A DNA stretch of 64,000 nucleotides from Amniculibacterium aquaticum (GTDB lineage Bacteria > Bacteroidota > Bacteroidia > Flavobacteriales > Weeksellaceae): assembly GCF_003852705.1 (NCBI RefSeq), contig NZ_REFA01000015.1:1-64000 (forward strand), written 5' to 3'. Positions 16,078 to 24,614 of this stretch are shown here, one piece after another. Every line of letters begins with the position of its first letter. Position 1 is the first letter of the stretch. The translations under genes and the position numbers were made by a program. Below the pieces are notes generated by a model. The model saw only the letters and a list, made by a program, of their open reading frames with translations, did no database searches and was not told the DNA's origin.

Positions 16078-16951
16078 TTTGACTGAAATTTTGAGGGTTG
16101 GTTAATTGCATTAAAAGAGATTTCTTAGCTTCAAAGTCAGGTTTTAAATTCTCTTGATAGTGTGGATATTGTTTGTACAATGCCAATAGTTCTGCAATAG
16201 AATTACACATTTGTATTTCTTGATATACTTCTTGTTCAGATAATTCTTTAGGACTAGAAGGAACTTCTTGCTTTCCAGAATTACACCAGTCTAGAATTTT
16301 CTTACCTGTTTCTGTAGTTATTACAAATTCTGGTTTGTTCATAAATAAGCCAGTCCTATCTTTTGAGGCTTTACAGAGATGATTTTCATTTACTAACTCA
16401 AAATTTACTGTAAGCTCATATTCAAATCCTTCTCTGGTAATTTCTTTAGTACCATGCTTAACTACTTGGGTTTTGCCATTGCTTCCAATATCTAAAGAAT
16501 AATCAATCTTTCTTCTTGTAGTGGTAATGATATGGCAAGGAGATTGAAGGATTTTATTAATAAAGGCTTGATGTCTTGGAGTTACATTTGCCCAATCTTG
16601 AAATCTCCCACCTAATTTCTCGTGGATTTCTAAGCATCCACCTATACCATTCCATTCATGACTTGCAGAATCAATGATAATAACTGAAATGTTAGATTCC
16701 TCACACAGCTCAATTGCCTGTATGTATCTTTCAGGGCTATAAGGAGCTTGTAAGTCCAATACATTATAGTTCCCTAAATCTGAATACAGGGAAGCAGAGG
16801 AGTTTTCTGTATCTATTACAGCAATTTTACTCCAATCATTAGTCATTCCATAGGCTAATAAAAGGGCTGATTTGGTCTTTCCAAATCCACTAGCTCCAGA
16901 TAATCCTAATCTGAGCTTTACTTGTTTTCTTTCACTTTGTCTTAGTTGCAT
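16055..16951 (-). CDS. RecA/Sak4-like AAA ATPase
   Basis: 298-aa P-loop ATPase. The start at 16951 (MQLRQSERKQVKLRLGLSGA) matches the family N-terminus; an in-frame ATG at 17062 would add 37 unlikely residues. Walker A is GASGFGKTK (19-27) and Walker B is SVIIIDSASHEWNG; a later TTTRRKIDYSL segment is the sensor region. This resembles phage-encoded Sak4/RecA-core single-strand annealing or recombination ATPases. It overlaps DUF3871 by 23 bp. Likely part of the element's replication or recombination, by analogy only. Confidence 0.8.
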   Translation of the reverse strand: MQLRQSERKQVKLRLGLSGASGFGKTKSALLLAYGMTNDWSKIAVIDTENSSASLYSDLGNYNVLDLQAPYSPERYIQAIELCEESNISVIIIDSASHEWNGIGGCLEIHEKLGGRFQDWANVTPRHQAFINKILQSPCHIITTTRRKIDYSLDIGSNGKTQVVKHGTKEITREGFEYELTVNFELVNENHLCKASKDRTGLFMNKPEFVITTETGKKILDWCNSGKQEVPSSPKELSEQEVYQEIQMCNSIAELLALYKQYPHYQENLKPDFEAKKSLLMQLTNPQNFSQNGHAKHH

Positions 16952-17344
16952 AATTTTATAAAATTTTTTGGGGTTCAAAAATGATTTCTTTTGTTGAATA
17001 AACATAATTTGGCTATTAGCTCTATTGTTGATGAATAGGGCTAAAACACTGGATTTTGTCATTTATTTTTTGTAACTTTGTGTACCAAAAGTTGTTGGAA
17101 CAAAAACTTACAACAGAGTTGTCCTCCTCTAAATTCGTGCGTTGTTAAATCTTAGATTTTTAAGGATGGGGAGATTTCTAAAGAACCCCTATGAATTGTA
17201 AAGTAGCTTACGAAATTTCAGCTAGGTTACCTATGTGTATGGTAGATTGTTAATTGAGGCTAGAAAAATAATAACTTGTAAAAAGTGTGCATTCTTCGTT
17301 TTGATAGTATATACCCCTACGAGAAATGCACACTTTCCACAATT
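16952..17344. other. 393-bp intergenic region with an orphan promoter-like box
   Basis: Contains no credible ORF. TAACTTTG at 17073-17080 fits the -7 box on the plus strand, preceded by TTTG at 17055-17058 (spacing shorter than usual). TAGGTTACCT at 17223-17232 is an inverted, 9-of-10 match to the GGGTAACCTA repeats near the integrase. The region ends with the large hairpin 17282-17336. A small RNA between the promoter and hairpin is possible but unproven. Confidence 0.4.
17282..17336 (-). terminator. Long-loop hairpin terminator after the helicase gene
   Basis: Perfect 12-bp arms AAAGTGTGCATT (17282-17293) and AATGCACACTTT (17325-17336) with a 31-nt loop containing TATATACCCCTA. It starts 9 nt after the helicase stop and is followed on the minus strand by TTTTTAC. 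Same layout as 5216-5272. Confidence 0.7.
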
Positions 17345-19840
17345 TTATAGATTGATATAATCTTGATTTTCCACTAGATTCATTGAGTTGGTAGAAGTAG
17401 GAATAATTTTGATAGAATTTATAACCTTACAATATCTTCTGCTAGAGTACAATGTGATATATGGGTCTCTTTCTCTATTTTCAACATCTAGAAAATCTTC
17501 TACTAGAATAGAGTAAAATGTTTTTAATTTGGCTTCTAATGTCCTATTGTCCTGAAACCTTCTCTTGAACTCAAATACATTTTCAGAAAGAATAGTGTCT
17601 GATTCTAAAAGCACAATAATATCTTGTATTCTAGAAATATCTTCATCATCAAAAAAATCTCTCCAAAGGTTAGTTGGGGTACAAAAATAATGTTCACCCC
17701 TCCTATTATACTCATGTAAAGAGTTGATGAGTTTCTCTCTAAAATAATTAATGAGTTGGAAAAGCCTAATCCTATCCTTGTATTTACCATTCTCAATTTC
17801 TGACACATCTATGTTCCTAGAATGAGCAATGCATTCTAAAAAATAATCACTTCTCGTGTATTCAATATCTGTATTGCTAGGAATAATTCCCTTGCTCCAA
17901 AGGGTATAGACAAAATGGAGCAATTGGATTTCAAATTTTTTAGCAGTTGGGGTGTTGGGTTTAATGTTTTCCCATTTGTTATTGTCTGCTCTTTTCAGTT
18001 TTAAAGAATAGTCATTGTACAGGCTATCTCTAATATCTGTGTAAAACAATTTGAAATTACTATACCTCCCTAGAGACTCATAGTGGTCTAGCCCAAAAAA
18101 ATTCTCATACACAAAGGATAAAACACTTTGGATTTCTCCTTCTGGAAATACAAAGACTGGTTTAAATCTCATTTCTTGTAAAGAGCAATTTATAAACTGG
18201 TTGGTTAGGGCTGCATAAGTGAGGTAAGCACTTATATCTTCTCCAAATATGGGGTATTCATTGGCTAAAAATTCTTCTCCATTTTCTAGTTTAAACTCAT
18301 CATAGGTTGGATAGCTTAATTTAGCTAGATTGAACCTAGATAAATTATTCTCAATAACTTCAATTTCATTCTGAACATTTTTTCTTAGTTTGTTTTCATA
18401 AAACTCTCTTAGGAAAAAATCTTGCCTGTTGAGCTTGATATACTTTACTAGTTTTTCAGGGTCTTTATGATAGGTAATGATATTGTAATAATTCTCAAAC
18501 TCTTCTTTTTGTAGAGAGTTCATCTCTGTGTATTCTAGGGAAGAAAAATCAAACTTATCTGGTTTAGGTAAAACAAGGTGTATTTCTCCTTTATTTCTTT
18601 GCCTTGCTAATGCTTGAATAACAGAGTTAATACCTCCTGAAAAAATACCATATTTATTTCTGAACCACATTCTTGTGCTTCTAGGTGGAAGAATAATGAT
18701 AAATGCATGGTTTTCTTTCTTAATACTTACTCCTGTCTTAAAGTTAGTGCCTATATTGCATTTAGTATTATCAAACTGGTTTTTAGGCTCTTCATTTTCA
18801 GGTCTTTGATTGGTTATGAGTTCAGAGGTACAGTCTTTTATTTCTCCATAAGTTTCTATAAGAAGTTTCCCTATTTCATCTTTAGGACTAAGCAGACTTT
18901 TTGCTAAGGTTTTAGAATAGCATAAGATGTCTAGTTTCTTTTCCTTAAAGATAAGTTCAGTTATTAGATTTTTAATTTCTAGAGTGCTAGAAGTAAAATT
19001 ATATGCAGAAGAATAGTGTAGGTGTAAAGAACTTTGTTTTTGAGGAAACCTAATTCTTTCAGATTCAATAATTTGAATTTTAAACTCTGTGAGTTCAGCT
19101 AGATATTCTATAACTATCTTAGAAGCCTCATTGTAGGTGGCACTTAGCACAAAATTTTTGTGTATTACATTCCTCCATTTCCAAAGATTAAAAATGTACT
19201 CTTGTTTGAAATTATGGAATGAATCATGCAACTCATCATAAATAAAAACTACTTTGATGTTGTTTCTCTCGCAGTATGCAGTTAGGTGATTGAGATATTC
19301 TCTTTTGATATCAGAGTTTTTAAAGCCATCTTCCCCAGGGTTTCCAAGTAGTGTATTGGCTGTAATGACTTGTATAGCCCTGCCAACATAGTTTATTTCA
19401 GTATTTCTCCCAAGATTGTCATAGTTGTAAATTTGGTTTTCAGGGATTCCTGCTTCTGCTATATCATTGCAATATTGCTTTACTAAACTCACAAATGGAC
19501 TAGCTACAAAAATGAGATATTGTTGCCCTCCATTTTGCATAGCATCATAATACCTTTTTATGGTCTGTATAATTGCATAAGACTTACCTTGCCCTACTGC
19601 TGCATTGATTACTACAGTATTTTTGTGTTCTAGTTCAATGTAGCTTTGCAATTCTTCATTAATATAGCCTTCTTCATTAGGAGAAATAATGATTTTCTCT
19701 CCCCCATTTTCTATCTCAAAACTGTTCCTTTCTTCTCTGGTTCCATTAGGATTAAAAATATACTGAAAATCTTCTGGGTTGATTTCTTTGAACTCTATTG
19801 GGTAGTTTTTGAAATTAGAATTGTTTATTTCTAGTTGCAT
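17345..19840 (-). CDS. Large DEAD/DEAH-like helicase of the element
   Basis: 831-aa protein. The N-terminal half has an SF2-type ATPase core: NAAVGQGKSYA (P-loop variant GQGKS at 83-87), FVASPFVSLVKQYC (motif Ia), IYDELHD (D202-E-L-H205), FVLSATYNEAS (motif III), ILCYSKTLAKSL, and IQALARQRNKGEIHL (motif VI). The C-terminal 400 residues are unlike known helicases and appear helical. Proteins like this accompany integrases and Sak4-like ATPases on Bacteroidota elements and probably serve element replication or excision; that is inference. It has its own terminator downstream. Confidence 0.75.
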   Translation of the reverse strand: MQLEINNSNFKNYPIEFKEINPEDFQYIFNPNGTREERNSFEIENGGEKIIISPNEEGYINEELQSYIELEHKNTVVINAAVGQGKSYAIIQTIKRYYDAMQNGGQQYLIFVASPFVSLVKQYCNDIAEAGIPENQIYNYDNLGRNTEINYVGRAIQVITANTLLGNPGEDGFKNSDIKREYLNHLTAYCERNNIKVVFIYDELHDSFHNFKQEYIFNLWKWRNVIHKNFVLSATYNEASKIVIEYLAELTEFKIQIIESERIRFPQKQSSLHLHYSSAYNFTSSTLEIKNLITELIFKEKKLDILCYSKTLAKSLLSPKDEIGKLLIETYGEIKDCTSELITNQRPENEEPKNQFDNTKCNIGTNFKTGVSIKKENHAFIIILPPRSTRMWFRNKYGIFSGGINSVIQALARQRNKGEIHLVLPKPDKFDFSSLEYTEMNSLQKEEFENYYNIITYHKDPEKLVKYIKLNRQDFFLREFYENKLRKNVQNEIEVIENNLSRFNLAKLSYPTYDEFKLENGEEFLANEYPIFGEDISAYLTYAALTNQFINCSLQEMRFKPVFVFPEGEIQSVLSFVYENFFGLDHYESLGRYSNFKLFYTDIRDSLYNDYSLKLKRADNNKWENIKPNTPTAKKFEIQLLHFVYTLWSKGIIPSNTDIEYTRSDYFLECIAHSRNIDVSEIENGKYKDRIRLFQLINYFREKLINSLHEYNRRGEHYFCTPTNLWRDFFDDEDISRIQDIIVLLESDTILSENVFEFKRRFQDNRTLEAKLKTFYSILVEDFLDVENRERDPYITLYSSRRYCKVINSIKIIPTSTNSMNLVENQDYINL

Positions 19841-19851
19841 AAAGGAGATTT

Positions 19852-19884
19852 TAACTGCCTTGTAAATTTACTACAAAGCAGTTA
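19852..19884 (-). terminator. Terminator after the integrase gene
   Basis: AACTGC-TTGTA/TACAA-GCAGTT inverted repeat (19853-19864 and 19872-19883, one mismatch per arm) just after the integrase stop on the minus strand, followed by TTAAAAT. Confidence 0.6.
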
Positions 19885-19894
19885 AATAGGGAAA

Positions 19895-21079
19895 TTACTT
19901 CAGCTTATTATTAAGTCTTTCCATCTGTTCTCCTACTTTCTTCTTCACTACTTTTGCATAGTGATTTTGGGTAATACTCATCTCTGAATGCCCTAACAGT
20001 TCTGATACTATTTCCATAGGCACATCATTATACAAAAGTATGGAAGATGCAAAGGTCTTCCTTGCTAGATGGTGTGTTAGATTCTTTTCTATGCCTACAA
20101 TCTCTGCTATTTCTTTAAGATAAGCATTAAACCTCTGATTAGATATTATAGGTAATTCTCCCTTGTATTTATCCAAGATTTCTTCTGCTTTAGTAAGCAA
20201 TGGGATTTCATATTTCTTATTGGTCTTTTGTCTAAATACAGTAATCCACTTTTTGCCATCAAACCCTAAGACTAAATCTTTAGGTTTTAAATTCGCCATC
20301 TCTTTATAAGCTAATCCAGTGTAACAACAAAACACAAACATATCTGCTACTTGTTGTAACCTTAAAGAAGCATATTTGTGTTTCTCAATCTCTAAAAGTT
20401 CTTCTTTGGTAAGGAAGATAACCTGCTTTTTAGGTCTTTTATTCTTGTGGAGTAGAAAAGGGTCTTTAGCAATAAAATCTAATCCTACTGCTAATTTAAC
20501 CATCTGCTTAAACCTCTGTAAAGTCTTGTGAATTGTATTTTGTTCAAACTTCTTTTCTGCTTTTAGATAATACTCAAATTCTGTTATAAAGGACATTTTC
20601 ATATCATTAAGCAGATAGTCTGACTTATTAAATTTCCATTTAATGAAATTCTTTACATGGGTTTTAGTTTGGTAGAACTTTCTTACAGATACTCTTGTGG
20701 TGGATATACCAATCAATTTCTCTTGCTTGGCTATATGCAGGTTAAATATCTCCATAATGGACTTATCTTCCTTAATGTTTTCCCCTTTGTACTGCCTGTA
20801 AATATCATCTACATCAAAGTTCTTTTCCTGAACTTGTAGGAATAAAAAAGCCTGATTAATATTTTGCTTAATCAGGCTGAGTTGGGTATTGATTTGTTGA
20901 TTTTTGGAATTTGTTGGAAATGCTTTTTGTTTTTCAGAACTCCAATTTTTTGGGTTAATAAATATTCCTGTTGAGAATGGTTTTCTTTCCTTGTCTAGAG
21001 TAATTCTGCACTCAATAGGACACTCATTTTTAACATTTATTTTATTCCTCCTTAAAAGAAACAGTATTGACAACTTCAT
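19895..21079 (-). CDS. int: Tyrosine recombinase (integrase)
   Basis: 394-aa integrase of the Bacteroidota type: an N-terminal arm-binding domain (LRRNKINVKNECPIECRI...), a SAM-like core-binding domain (about 110-210) and a C-terminal catalytic domain. The catalytic residues seen are Lys in RQKTNKKYEIPL, HLAR (H337, R340), LLGH (H364) and nucleophile Y374 (NHYAKV). The first catalytic Arg is replaced: the TGxR motif reads TGLAYKEM, as in several Bacteroides-type integrases. The gene lies 310 bp from the tRNA-Val attachment site and would catalyse integration and excision there. Direct repeats lie in its promoter region. Confidence 0.95.
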   Translation of the reverse strand: MKLSILFLLRRNKINVKNECPIECRITLDKERKPFSTGIFINPKNWSSEKQKAFPTNSKNQQINTQLSLIKQNINQAFLFLQVQEKNFDVDDIYRQYKGENIKEDKSIMEIFNLHIAKQEKLIGISTTRVSVRKFYQTKTHVKNFIKWKFNKSDYLLNDMKMSFITEFEYYLKAEKKFEQNTIHKTLQRFKQMVKLAVGLDFIAKDPFLLHKNKRPKKQVIFLTKEELLEIEKHKYASLRLQQVADMFVFCCYTGLAYKEMANLKPKDLVLGFDGKKWITVFRQKTNKKYEIPLLTKAEEILDKYKGELPIISNQRFNAYLKEIAEIVGIEKNLTHHLARKTFASSILLYNDVPMEIVSELLGHSEMSITQNHYAKVVKKKVGEQMERLNNKLK

Positions 21080-21100
21080 AGAATTAATGGGGGTTTAAAT

Positions 21101-21248
21101 GGGTAACCTAAAATTAGATTGGGTAACCTAATGGGTAACCTAGTTTAACATTTAAAAATTAAAATTTTGAGGATTTTTGAGCAATATTTTCCAATGATTT
21201 TGGATTGTTATTAAAAGTGGGTAACCTAGAAAAAAAATGGGTAACCTA
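21101..21248. repeat. Five GGGTAACCTA repeats upstream of the integrase
   Basis: Copies start at 21101, 21121, 21133, 21219 and 21239, all in one orientation. Two pairs are spaced exactly 20 bp, about two helical turns. They lie between the integrase start and the right attachment site. They may be arm-type integrase sites, excisionase/regulator sites, or iterons. Confidence 0.7.
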
Positions 21249-21351
21249 AAAATCACCCTTTTTTTATTAATTTTTTACAAATCAACTCTTCCTATTTTTG
21301 GCACTGAAAAGCCCTGAAAAACCTCTATAAATAGAGGGGTTGGTATAAACA

Positions 21352-21377
21352 AAAATCTCACATTGCTGTGAGATTTT
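21352..21377 (-). terminator. Terminator downstream of tRNA-Val (element side)
   Basis: AATCTCACA/TGTGAGATT hairpin followed on the minus strand by TTTTTG. It replaces the chromosomal terminator now stranded at 2388-2418, and also uses an AATCTC/GAGATT stem base. Confidence 0.75.
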
Positions 21378-21385
21378 CTTTTTAA

Positions 21386-21408
21386 GTGGGTCCTGAGGGA
21401 TTCGAACC
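21386..21408. other. Right attachment site in tRNA-Val
   Basis: Same 23 bp as 2419-2441, here forming the T-arm and acceptor end of an intact tRNA-Val gene. Confidence 0.85.
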
Positions 21409-21461
21409 CCCGACCCTCTGGGTGTAAACCAGATGCTCTGAACCAACTGAGCTAAGAACCC
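21387..21461 (-). tRNA. tRNA-Val (anticodon TAC), integration target
   Basis: 75 nt on the minus strand: acceptor GGGTTCT/AGGACCC, anticodon stem TCTGG/CCAGA around TTTACAC, T-loop GGTTCGAATCC, discriminator A. The gene remains intact after integration because the element supplies an identical 3' end. Confidence 0.96.
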
Positions 21462-21494
21462 GAATTTTTTTTTAAAGGTTTCGTTTCCTTTCTG

Positions 21495-21569
21495 TGGGTC
21501 CTGAGGGATTCGAACCCCCGACCCTCTGGGTGTAAACCAGATGCTCTGAACCAACTGAGCTAAGAACCC
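21495..21569 (-). tRNA. tRNA-Val (anticodon TAC), second copy
   Basis: Identical 75-nt tRNA-Val, 33 bp upstream of the first on the minus strand. Co-transcription of the tandem pair is likely. Confidence 0.96.
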
Positions 21570-21615
21570 TAAATTCCGAGAATGTCTCTCGTTTTTAGTG
21601 GTGCAAATATACAAC

Positions 21616-22860
21616 TTATTTTTTACGCTCCAAATTTTTTTCTAAAAATTCTCCCACAACAAAATTACTTCCTCCTATAAAAATAAGTTCATTGTTTTTA
21701 ACCGTTTGTTTTGCAGCAATATAACCTTCTTGTACGGATTCGAAAATTTTATACTTAATTCCGGATTCTATCAATAAATTTTCATACTCTTTCGGGGGTC
21801 GCCCTCTGTTGATTGCTGGTTTCACAAAGAAAAACTCGGAGTTTCTTGGTAAAATGGTCAGGACTTCATCTATTTTTTTGTCGTTTACAAAACCCAGAAC
21901 TATTTTTTTATGACAGTCCATGCTGTTAAGTTGTTCAAAAACAAGCTCCAATCCGGCTTGGTTGTGTGCAGTGTCACAGATGATAAGCGGCTTTTCTGAA
22001 AACAGATACCAACGGCCGATAAAGCCTGTATTTTTTTGTACATTCTTTAATCCGTTTTCAATGTCTTTTTCGGAAATGGAATACTTGTTTTCAATCAACT
22101 CATCAACAATTCCTAAAACAACTTTTATGTTTTTTTGCTGATATTTACCTTTCAGGTCGGTTTCTAAACTGTTTGAAATTGCAGTAGCATCAACAAATTC
22201 GGATTGGCACTCTTTAGCTTTTTTCTTGATGACATTTCTAACTTCATCGCGATCGTCGCCACAAATTATTTTTATCCCAGGCTTGATGATTCCTGCTTTT
22301 TCCACAGCAATTTTTTCAAGGCTGTCGCCCAAGATGTCCTGATGATCCAGATCGACATTGGTAATTGCCGTCACCAAAGGTTGGATGATGTTGGTAGAAT
22401 CCAATCGACCGCCCAATCCCACTTCGATAATGGCAAAATCTACCTTTTGTTGGTAGAAATATTCAAACGCCATGATGGTGGTAAATTCAAAAAAAGAGGG
22501 TTTTATTTCTGCTGGCAGATTCTTCAGTTTCTGTATGAATTCATAGACGAAATTTTTATCGCAGTTTTTACCGTTAATTTTAATTCTTTCTGTAAAATCG
22601 ATTAAATGTGGCGAATTGTAGAGGCCAACTTTATAGCCGGCTTCTTGCAACACCGATGCGAGCATGTTGCTGGTTGAGCCTTTGCCATTGGTGCCGCCTA
22701 CATGTATGGTTTTGAGTTTTTCTTGTGGATTACCGAAAAAATTGCACAATGCTCTAATGTTGTCAAGGCCCGGTTTGTAGGCCTTTTTACCATCAAGTTG
22801 ATAATTGGGCATTTGTACAAACAGCCAATCCAAAGCTTCAGCGTATTCAGAATTTGTCAT
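21616..22860 (-). CDS. folC: Dihydrofolate/folylpolyglutamate synthase
   Basis: 414-aa Mur-ligase-fold enzyme that adds glutamate to dihydropteroate or tetrahydrofolate using ATP. The P-loop HVGGTNGKGSTSNML starts at residue 53. Other blocks are GLYNSPHLIDFTERI, EVGLGGRLDSTN (folate loop), TNVDLDHQDILG, and ICDTAHNQAGLE in the C-terminal domain. The length is normal (about 400-430). It lies just upstream of the tRNA-Val pair on the same strand and marks the return to the core chromosome. Confidence 0.95.
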   Translation of the reverse strand: MTNSEYAEALDWLFVQMPNYQLDGKKAYKPGLDNIRALCNFFGNPQEKLKTIHVGGTNGKGSTSNMLASVLQEAGYKVGLYNSPHLIDFTERIKINGKNCDKNFVYEFIQKLKNLPAEIKPSFFEFTTIMAFEYFYQQKVDFAIIEVGLGGRLDSTNIIQPLVTAITNVDLDHQDILGDSLEKIAVEKAGIIKPGIKIICGDDRDEVRNVIKKKAKECQSEFVDATAISNSLETDLKGKYQQKNIKVVLGIVDELIENKYSISEKDIENGLKNVQKNTGFIGRWYLFSEKPLIICDTAHNQAGLELVFEQLNSMDCHKKIVLGFVNDKKIDEVLTILPRNSEFFFVKPAINRGRPPKEYENLLIESGIKYKIFESVQEGYIAAKQTVKNNELIFIGGSNFVVGEFLEKNLERKK

Positions 22861-22928
22861 GATGCAAAAATATTTCTATTATTTTCAATTTTGTGTTGTT
22901 TGGACAAAAAAGTTTAAATTCGCTTATT

Positions 22929-23516
22929 ATGTCATTGAATTTATTAGAAGAGTTTTTCCCGAAAGAAGGCGTTCCGTTTTTTAGAAAATGGATAGAGCAC
23001 CATGCCATTCATTTTGTAGTTACTCGAGATCGAGCATCAAAATTGGGCGATTATAGAAAATTACCCAACGGTGGTCATAAAATTACGATAAATGCTACAC
23101 TTTCACCGGACTTGTTTTTCTTCGTGCTCACCCACGAGTTGGCGCATCTTATTGCAAGAGAAACTTATGGAAGGGAGATACTGCCTCACGGCTCCGAATG
23201 GAAACATACCTACAGAAATCTTTTGTTGGAAAGCATTTCCGTATATCCAAAAGATTTACAACCTCTAATAGTTCAATTTTCAAAAGCGCCAAAAGCCAAC
23301 TTTATGGCAAGTACCGATCTGGTTCGGTATTTTTTTAAAGACAAATTGGAAAAAAACGAAGTTTTTTTGTGTGATTTAGATATTGGGCACAGTTTTGTTT
23401 ATAGAAAACAAGAATTTAAGATTTTTGGTAGAAACAAAAAAACTTATCTTTGTAAAAATCTTGTTAATGAAAGAGTGTATCACTTTCAGCCGTTAGCAAG
23501 TGTTCAGAAAATTTGA
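22929..23516 (+). CDS. SprT-like zinc-metalloprotease domain protein
   Basis: 195-aa SprT/Spartan-like protein. The start is the ATG at 22929 (MSLNLLEEFF), rejecting an upstream in-frame extension that overlaps the folC promoter region. The zinc site HELAH is at residues 69-73, with a further histidine-rich block HGSEWKHTYR (87-96), as in the SprT family. The C-terminal zinc ribbon is only partly seen (one Cys in VFLCDLDIG and one in TYLCKNLV). The family cleaves DNA-protein crosslinks in eukaryotes; the bacterial role is unclear. It overlaps no neighbour and is followed 5 bp later by manC. Confidence 0.82.
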   Translation: MSLNLLEEFFPKEGVPFFRKWIEHHAIHFVVTRDRASKLGDYRKLPNGGHKITINATLSPDLFFFVLTHELAHLIARETYGREILPHGSEWKHTYRNLLLESISVYPKDLQPLIVQFSKAPKANFMASTDLVRYFFKDKLEKNEVFLCDLDIGHSFVYRKQEFKIFGRNKKTYLCKNLVNERVYHFQPLASVQKI

Positions 23517-23521
23517 TAAGA

Positions 23522-24604
23522 ATGACGGATTCTAATAGATATTGCGTAATCATGGCAGGAGGTGTCGGAAGTAGATTTTGGCCCATGAGTACGAAGAAAT
23601 TTCCAAAGCAATTTCAAGACATTTTGGGTGTGGGCAGAACCATGATCCAACAAACTTATGATCGTATTTCACAGATTGTGAGCAAGGAAAATATTTTTGT
23701 CATTACCAATTCCGAGTATATTGATCTTACTTGCGAACAATTGCCGGAAGTGCCAACAGATAACATTGTAGGCGAACCCATGGTGAAAAATACTTCGGCA
23801 TGTAATCTTTACATGGTCAAAAAAATTAGCCAAAAAAATCCAAATGCCAAGATCGTGGTGCTCCCATCGGATCATTTGATTATGAAAGAGCAAGTTTTTT
23901 TGGACAAACTGAATATTGCCTTTGATTTGGTTGACAAAAACGACTATCTTGTTACTTTAGGGATCACACCTACCCGTCCGGATACCGGTTACGGATATAT
24001 TCAATTTGTGGATAAGAAAAATGAAGAATATTTCAAGGTGAAAACCTTTACCGAAAAACCAAATTTGGAATTTGCCAAAACTTTTATTGAAAGTGGAGAT
24101 TTTCTTTGGAATGCAGGGATCTTTATCTGGAGTGCAACCTCTATTCTTCAGTCGTTTGAAGAGTTTTTGCCCGAAATGATGCAAGAGTTTAACCATTGCG
24201 AATACAACAGCGATGGCGAGAAAAAATGCATAGAAACCATCTACCCCAAAGTAGAAAAAATCTCGATCGACAACGGGATTTTGGAAAAAGCAAAAAATGT
24301 TTTTGTAATACCGGCCGATTTGGGTTGGAGCGACTTGGGGACTTGGACTTCGGTGTTTGAAAATGCCAAGAAAGATAAGGAAAACAACACCATGAACTCC
24401 AAATACATACAAACCTATCATTCCAAAGGAAATATTGTTCGGATTAAAAATAAAAATAAAGCCGTAATTCTTGATGGGTTGAAAAATTATATTGTGGTCG
24501 ATACGGATAAAGCACTTTTGATTTGTCCAAAAGACAACGACCAGATTATCAAAGATTATGTTAACGATCTTCGTACTTTGAAAAAAGGCGAAAAATTCAT
24601 GTAA
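23522..24604 (+). CDS. manC: Mannose-1-phosphate guanylyltransferase
   Basis: 360-aa nucleotidyltransferase making GDP-mannose from mannose-1-P and GTP for surface polysaccharide or glycan synthesis. The signature GGVGSRFWP (13-21) is followed by STKKFPKQF, VLPSDHLI, GYGYIQF, FTEKP and LWNAGIFIW, all typical of the ManC/GMP family. It has the short single-domain form, without the fused isomerase domain of about 480-aa enzymes. The ATG at 23522 is chosen over a TTG at 23513. Confidence 0.92.
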   Translation: MTDSNRYCVIMAGGVGSRFWPMSTKKFPKQFQDILGVGRTMIQQTYDRISQIVSKENIFVITNSEYIDLTCEQLPEVPTDNIVGEPMVKNTSACNLYMVKKISQKNPNAKIVVLPSDHLIMKEQVFLDKLNIAFDLVDKNDYLVTLGITPTRPDTGYGYIQFVDKKNEEYFKVKTFTEKPNLEFAKTFIESGDFLWNAGIFIWSATSILQSFEEFLPEMMQEFNHCEYNSDGEKKCIETIYPKVEKISIDNGILEKAKNVFVIPADLGWSDLGTWTSVFENAKKDKENNTMNSKYIQTYHSKGNIVRIKNKNKAVILDGLKNYIVVDTDKALLICPKDNDQIIKDYVNDLRTLKKGEKFM

Positions 24605-24614
24605 TGTTTTTGAA

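Larger units (their letters stand above)
2419..21408. mobile_element. Integrative element inserted in the 3' end of tRNA-Val
   Basis: A 23-bp sequence covering the T-arm/acceptor end of tRNA-Val occurs at 2419-2441 and again at 21386-21408, where it is part of an intact tRNA-Val. Between them lie a tyrosine recombinase next to the right repeat, two XRE regulators, a RecA-like ATPase, DUF3871, a large helicase, the Mokosh-like and Qat defence genes, and small genes of unknown function. Coding DNA here is visibly more AT-rich than the flanking folC/manC region. No relaxase, coupling protein, conjugation genes or virion genes were seen, so it may be a mobilisable island, a phage satellite or an immobile remnant. 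Confidence 0.88.

Noticed and set aside
2515-21079. Conjugative element or prophage
   Set aside because: No relaxase, coupling protein, pilus, terminase, capsid or tail gene was found among the element's reading frames.
21282-21614. 110-aa minus-strand ORF over tRNA-Val
   Set aside because: Two near-identical peptide repeats come from the tandem tRNA-Val genes; not coding.
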